Assembly (NCBI RefSeq): GCF_964355755.1 | Contig: NC_092676.1 | Location: 7,796,288-7,856,287 of the forward strand | Reading direction: 5' to 3' | DNA length: 60,000 bases | DNA from: Antedon mediterranea | Taxonomy: Eukaryota; Echinodermata; Crinoidea; Comatulida; Antedonidae | In this document: positions 56,380 to 60,000 of the stretch, one piece after another | Layout of the letters: every line of letters begins with the position of its first letter | Numbering within the stretch: position 1 is the first letter of the stretch | Position numbers and translations under genes: made by a program | The notes under the pieces: model-generated | Seen by the model: the letters and a program-made list of their open reading frames with translations, nothing else | Database searches by the model: none | Told to the model about the DNA's origin: nothing

Positions 56380-57097
56380 TTTTAACAAACAAAATATAAC
56401 CGGGTGCTGGTCAACATTAGATTAAATTGTAACACATTTCAAACGCAATGCCTTATAATTATGCATTGATTAGATCTAATTATAACAGGGATCCTAACCA
56501 ACCCACTACGAGTGGAATAGAATCATCAAATACAAGAATAAGTATGTTAAAAAAAAAACAATACTCAGGCAAACCTCATAGTCCAAAGTTCACAATGCTG
56601 CATCCATGGAAAAACGTAAACTTCCGCACCACACTGTTCATCTCCGGCCTCAACTTCTCAGGTGCAATACACTGTCTCGACGTTTTCTCCTCAGGCGCAC
56701 AACCACGACGCACACAACAAAAATAAACCGCTTTAACAAAAGGTAAAACATTTTGAAGAAATTCCATACTGTCGAGGTCCCGACGCTTTTTCCTCCCTTG
56801 CACACCCACTACGTGCACAGACGCTTAAACAAATTACGTTGAGCCAAACAACGTTGAGCAAAAATCGTTCCACGCCACTAATCCACCTTCGGGGTTGCTA
56901 CCGGATGTAAGCTCTGTGGTATATAAACGTGGCTCAGCTCACACTAGTACCACAATCCACATATTAATCCAAAACACCAATTTATTTTAATCAGGAACCG
57001 GTTTACCACGAACTTCAGCTAATTAACTTTACAAACAACAGCTAAAACTACATTCATATTCCACGGGGCCAAAATTAAACAGGAACATCAACAAGTC
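56380..57097. other. Unassigned region with TATA-like site
   Basis: The frame 56448-56726 (92 codons, includes MLHPWKNVNFRTTLFISG) has partly protein-like composition but no known domain. GGTATATAAACGTGG near 56921 is a good TATA-like motif on the plus strand, about 180 bp before the small frame starting at 57098. This may be the remnant of a retroelement LTR or a gene promoter. Confidence 0.3.
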
Positions 57098-57148
57098 GTG
57101 GTACCCCAGCTTTTCCTTCACAGTTGTTTTTTTTTTATATCGACGGCC

Positions 57149-58224
57149 TGTGGAGCCGTGAAATGTGCAAAAAGTCACATTTGTGCAAACAACCACATTT
57201 GTGCAAACATTTTACCTTCAAATGTGCAAACAACCACATTTGTGCAAACATTTTACCTTCAAATGTGCAAATCTGTAAACATTCATTAACCGCAAATGTG
57301 CAAACATCACGCCGTTAAATGTAAAAACGGTCAGTTTTGACGTTAAATGTGCAAAAGGTATTCTACAAATGTGCAAATCATTTATTCAGTCAAATTCCTA
57401 TTACACTTTATATTTTTGGTTCGCAGGTCTTTCAGAGTAGAAATAACAATAGGAAAAAGAGTCTAATAAATTTAAAATGCTCAATATCATAATAACTAAT
57501 TATACTGTTGTATTTTATTATGATCAAAGGCTTTAACCCGTCTAAGTCAACTCGCCCTGAAGTCAACTCGGCCTCACGTCAACTAGGCCACCTTAAAGTA
57601 TGAAACGCAAAAGTGCAAATGAATGGGACAAAATAAGTCTAATGAACAGAAGAAAAATAATAAAAACGAAGTACGCATGTTATAGGGATGAATATTATAA
57701 TGAATGTGAATGTTAGTTGACCCCTCCATGGTTGACCGATTAGTTTTTGGCCGAGTTGACGTGAGGCCGAGTTGACTTGAGGCCGAGTTGACTTCAGGGC
57801 GAGTTGACTTGGGGCCGACTTGAATTTAGCCGAGGCGATTTAGAGCCTTTGATTATAATAAAATACAACAGTATAATTAGTTATGATATTGAACATTTTA
57901 AATTTATTATACTCTTTTTCCTATTGTTATTTCTACTCTGAAAGACCTACGAACCAAAAATATAAAATGGAATAGGAGTTTGGTTGAAGAAATGCTTTGC
58001 ACATTTGTAGATTCCCTTTTGCACATTTAACGTCAAAACTGATCGTTTTTACATTTAACGGCGAGATGTTTGCACATTTGCGGGTAATGAATTTTTACAG
58101 ATTTGCACATTTGAAGGTAAAATGTTTGCACAAATGTGGTTGTTTGCACATTTAAAGGTAAAATGTTTACACAAATGTGGCTGTTTGCACAAATGTGACT
58201 TTTTGCACATTTCACGGCTCCACA
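57149..58224. mobile_element. 1.08 kb foldback with TGTGGAGCCGTG TIRs and CGGCC duplication
   Basis: The ends TGTGGAGCCGTGAAATGTGC and GCACATTTCACGGCTCCACA are perfect inverses. They are flanked by CGGCC (57144-57148 and 58225-58229). Arms of about 450 bp contain tandem GTGCAAA(C/T)-type words (ACATTTGTGCAAAC). The inner arms (AACTAATTATACTGTTGTAT and its inverse) also pair. A GTTGACTT-(G/C)AGGCCGA minisatellite lies near the centre. No transposase. Confidence 0.9.
57540..57840. repeat. GAGTTGACTTGAGGCC minisatellite
   Basis: About five tandem units of GGCCGAGTTGACTT(GA/CA) at 57750-57830 with inverse units at 57545-57592, forming the core of the foldback. Confidence 0.8.
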
Positions 58225-58340
58225 CGGCCTTTATCTGTTTTCATACAACCGCCAAGTTCGCCTACACAAACGGTTTCCTGTTCGTCCATCGTGTCAACAT
58301 CTACATATCCACCAGCACTGTTAATTTGAATAACATGTGA

Positions 58341-58735
58341 CAATATCCCCAAACCAAGATGATACACCCGTATCACTATAACCCTTCACATAATACAAAT
58401 ATTTCTTTAACTATATCAATATGTTATTTTAATTTTATCAATTTTATTATTCTTTCCCATTTTTTTCTTCAATTCTATACAATTTAATACTTTAAATTAC
58501 ACATATTTTATTTTATATTCTAAAGTATCGTCCAGTACAAAATGTTTCGTAATCACGTCCTCATTCTATAGTGTACATCGGCTGAGAAATTCTGGACCGG
58601 AATTGTCTGACACTTTTATTGCTCTGACTACAAATCCCTGTTATTGGACACCTTTGTCTTCATCATTTATATACGTTAATGACTAATGATCAGTCTCTAA
58701 AATAAATTCACTACCGTATAGATATAAATCAAATT
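58341..58735. other. No gene seen
   Basis: AT-rich spacer without recognised features. Confidence 0.5.
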
Positions 58736-58737
58736 AC

Positions 58738-58982
58738 AATGAATAGGATACGATTAAAAGCAGTGAACATTTTATACCCATTTTAGTTGTACTTGCGCAT
58801 AGCGATAATGGATAGGATACGATTAAAATCAATGAAATGTTTACTCCGTGCGTTGCTATTCCCATTTTGGTTGTACTTGCGCACAGGGATAATGAATAGG
58901 ATACGATTAAAATCAATGAAATGTTTACTCCGTGCGTTACTATGCCCATTTTGGTTGTACTTGCGCACAGCGATAATTAGTC
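58738..58982. repeat. ~85-bp tandem repeat, about three copies
   Basis: The unit GATAATGAATAGGATACGAT, with ATTTTGGTTGTACTTGCGCA, repeats near 58738, 58804 and 58887. A further single copy of its first part is near 59850. Overlapping open frames on both strands reflect the repeat. Confidence 0.85.
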
Positions 58983-58984
58983 TG

Positions 58985-59930
58985 GGCTCCAGACGGAGTT
59001 TTGTCTTAATATTAGTAAAAATATAAATATTTGACACCAAGAATTCTTGGTGCATAAATTATCATGTTGACTAGTTTCAGCTGCATGCGATTGGCTACTC
59101 ACTCGCAGGCAGTTTTAATATTCATATTTCAGAATTTCAAAGACTCAACATCTAAGATGATACGCATGCGCTATGCTACGTTTAGACAATTTGTACTTGG
59201 GTACATTGATGAAAGTTTCTGAAGGCTATAAATGATTTTATATGCCTAGTAGTCTGGTAAACATTTGATGGGATTTTTCCCAAGAACATGAAAACTCGTC
59301 TTGATATGATAGGCATAGCTTCTCCGCGAAATCAAACATTGAATGGATCATATTATGCGGAGATAATTTGATTTTATAATTCCCACCCAAACCCTGTCCT
59401 GTTCTGTGTTTGTGGTGGTGTAGCCCTATTGTGTGCCGGTCGGTGGTGGTATGTACCTTATTTATTGGCAGGTCATATGTACGAGTTGAGTAGCCCTACG
59501 AAGGAGGCCTAGGCCAGGACTGAACAATTAATAAACAAAACAACTTGGCAACACGATTATATTTCATCAACAGTTGTCTCGATCATACATTCAGCACTGT
59601 ACGTACTCGATCTTTTTAATTTTGAAACAAAATGATCATTGGTTGATTCGAAATCCATATTTACATACCGCCCGCCCCATATAGCCAAATACGGTATGAT
59701 AACCTACGTCATTCTTATCGGATGTTTGCGGTCTGCAAATCGATTTCTATACGTGTTTCACAAGTCTGTATTTTCAGACAAAAATCGCGGTCGAAATAAA
59801 AACAAATAAATAAAAAAAAAAGACAATAAATACAGACTTGGGGCAAGTCTAAGCGATAATGAATAGGATACGATTAAAATCAATGTATCATTCTAGTCTA
59901 AGCTATAATATAGCCTATAGTGCTTGAGTT
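58985..59930. other. No gene seen
   Basis: Mixed AT-rich sequence. It includes the single AGCGATAATGAATAGGATAC repeat fragment at about 59850-59885. Confidence 0.5.
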
Positions 59931-59934
59931 TAGT

Positions 59935-60000
59935 GAGTGAGTGGCCAAGCGGTTAAGACAGTGAAACCGTAATACCTAATTGCCATATTAACATCGGCAA
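59935..60000 (+). mobile_element. tRNA-derived SINE, family 1, cut by the window end
   Basis: GTGAGTGAGTGGCCAAGCGG and GTTAAGACAGTGAAACCGTA match the head of 36716-37046 in plus orientation, with box A GGCCAAGCGGTTAAGAC. The copy continues past 60000. Confidence 0.8.

Larger units (their letters stand above)
57098..58340 (+). pseudogene. Small open frame interrupted by a foldback element
   Basis: The frame from 57098 (LHSCFFFISTA) enters the element at 57149. The frame leaving the element (58225 onward: ICFHTTAKFAYTNGFL...) ends at TGA 58338-58340. Removing the element plus one CGGCC copy (1081 bp) keeps the same register, giving about 54 codons. C-ending codons in the distal part suggest coding. 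No homologue is recognised. It could instead be chance. Confidence 0.3.

Overview
This is a eukaryotic, AT-rich, intron-rich and transposon-dense window. I infer a marine invertebrate deuterostome, most likely an echinoderm. The inference rests on exon-intron structure with GT-AG splice sites, an invertebrate-type diversin orthologue, many copies of the GGCCTA/TAGGCC word, tRNA-derived SINEs, CR1/L2-like LINE tails and many foldback DNA elements. Nothing looks bacterial: most short open frames are noise or lie in repeats.

Three host genes can be supported. (1) On the minus strand from 14042 leftwards to 5635, seven coding exons encode the N-terminal ankyrin domain of an ANKRD6/diversin orthologue (Wnt/planar polarity adaptor). 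The rest of that gene is not recognised here. (2) On the minus strand at 45267-43620, a two-exon gene encodes a protein kinase of about 434 residues with all catalytic motifs. (3) On the plus strand at 51485-55602, a three-exon gene fuses ankyrin repeats to a Mab-21/cGAS-like nucleotidyltransferase domain. As given, it carries a one-base frameshift just before the catalytic core.

The rest is mainly mobile DNA. From 1 to 5.1 kb there is a 3.6 kb foldback element with an exon-like island, then a CCCGAT-rich tandem array. The ANKRD6 introns hold several MITE families and SINEs. A MULE-like element with a 9-bp target duplication lies at 16.9-19.0 kb. A complete Ty3/gypsy LTR retrotransposon with apparently identical LTRs lies at 25.8-30.8 kb, abutting a MITE that itself contains a LINE insertion. 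The 30.8-43.6 kb stretch is gene-poor, with two decayed or unassigned coding-like blocks. A 4.5 kb giant foldback (46.2-50.7 kb) carries two opposed decayed copies of one gene and subterminal arrays of an AAAATGGCGGC-type palindrome. At 57.1-58.2 kb a foldback with a clear 5-bp target duplication interrupts a small open frame.

The most interesting host feature is the ankyrin/cGAS-like fusion, which suggests a nucleic-acid or pathogen sensor in the cGLR superfamily. All functional statements rest on motifs read by eye. No database search was possible.
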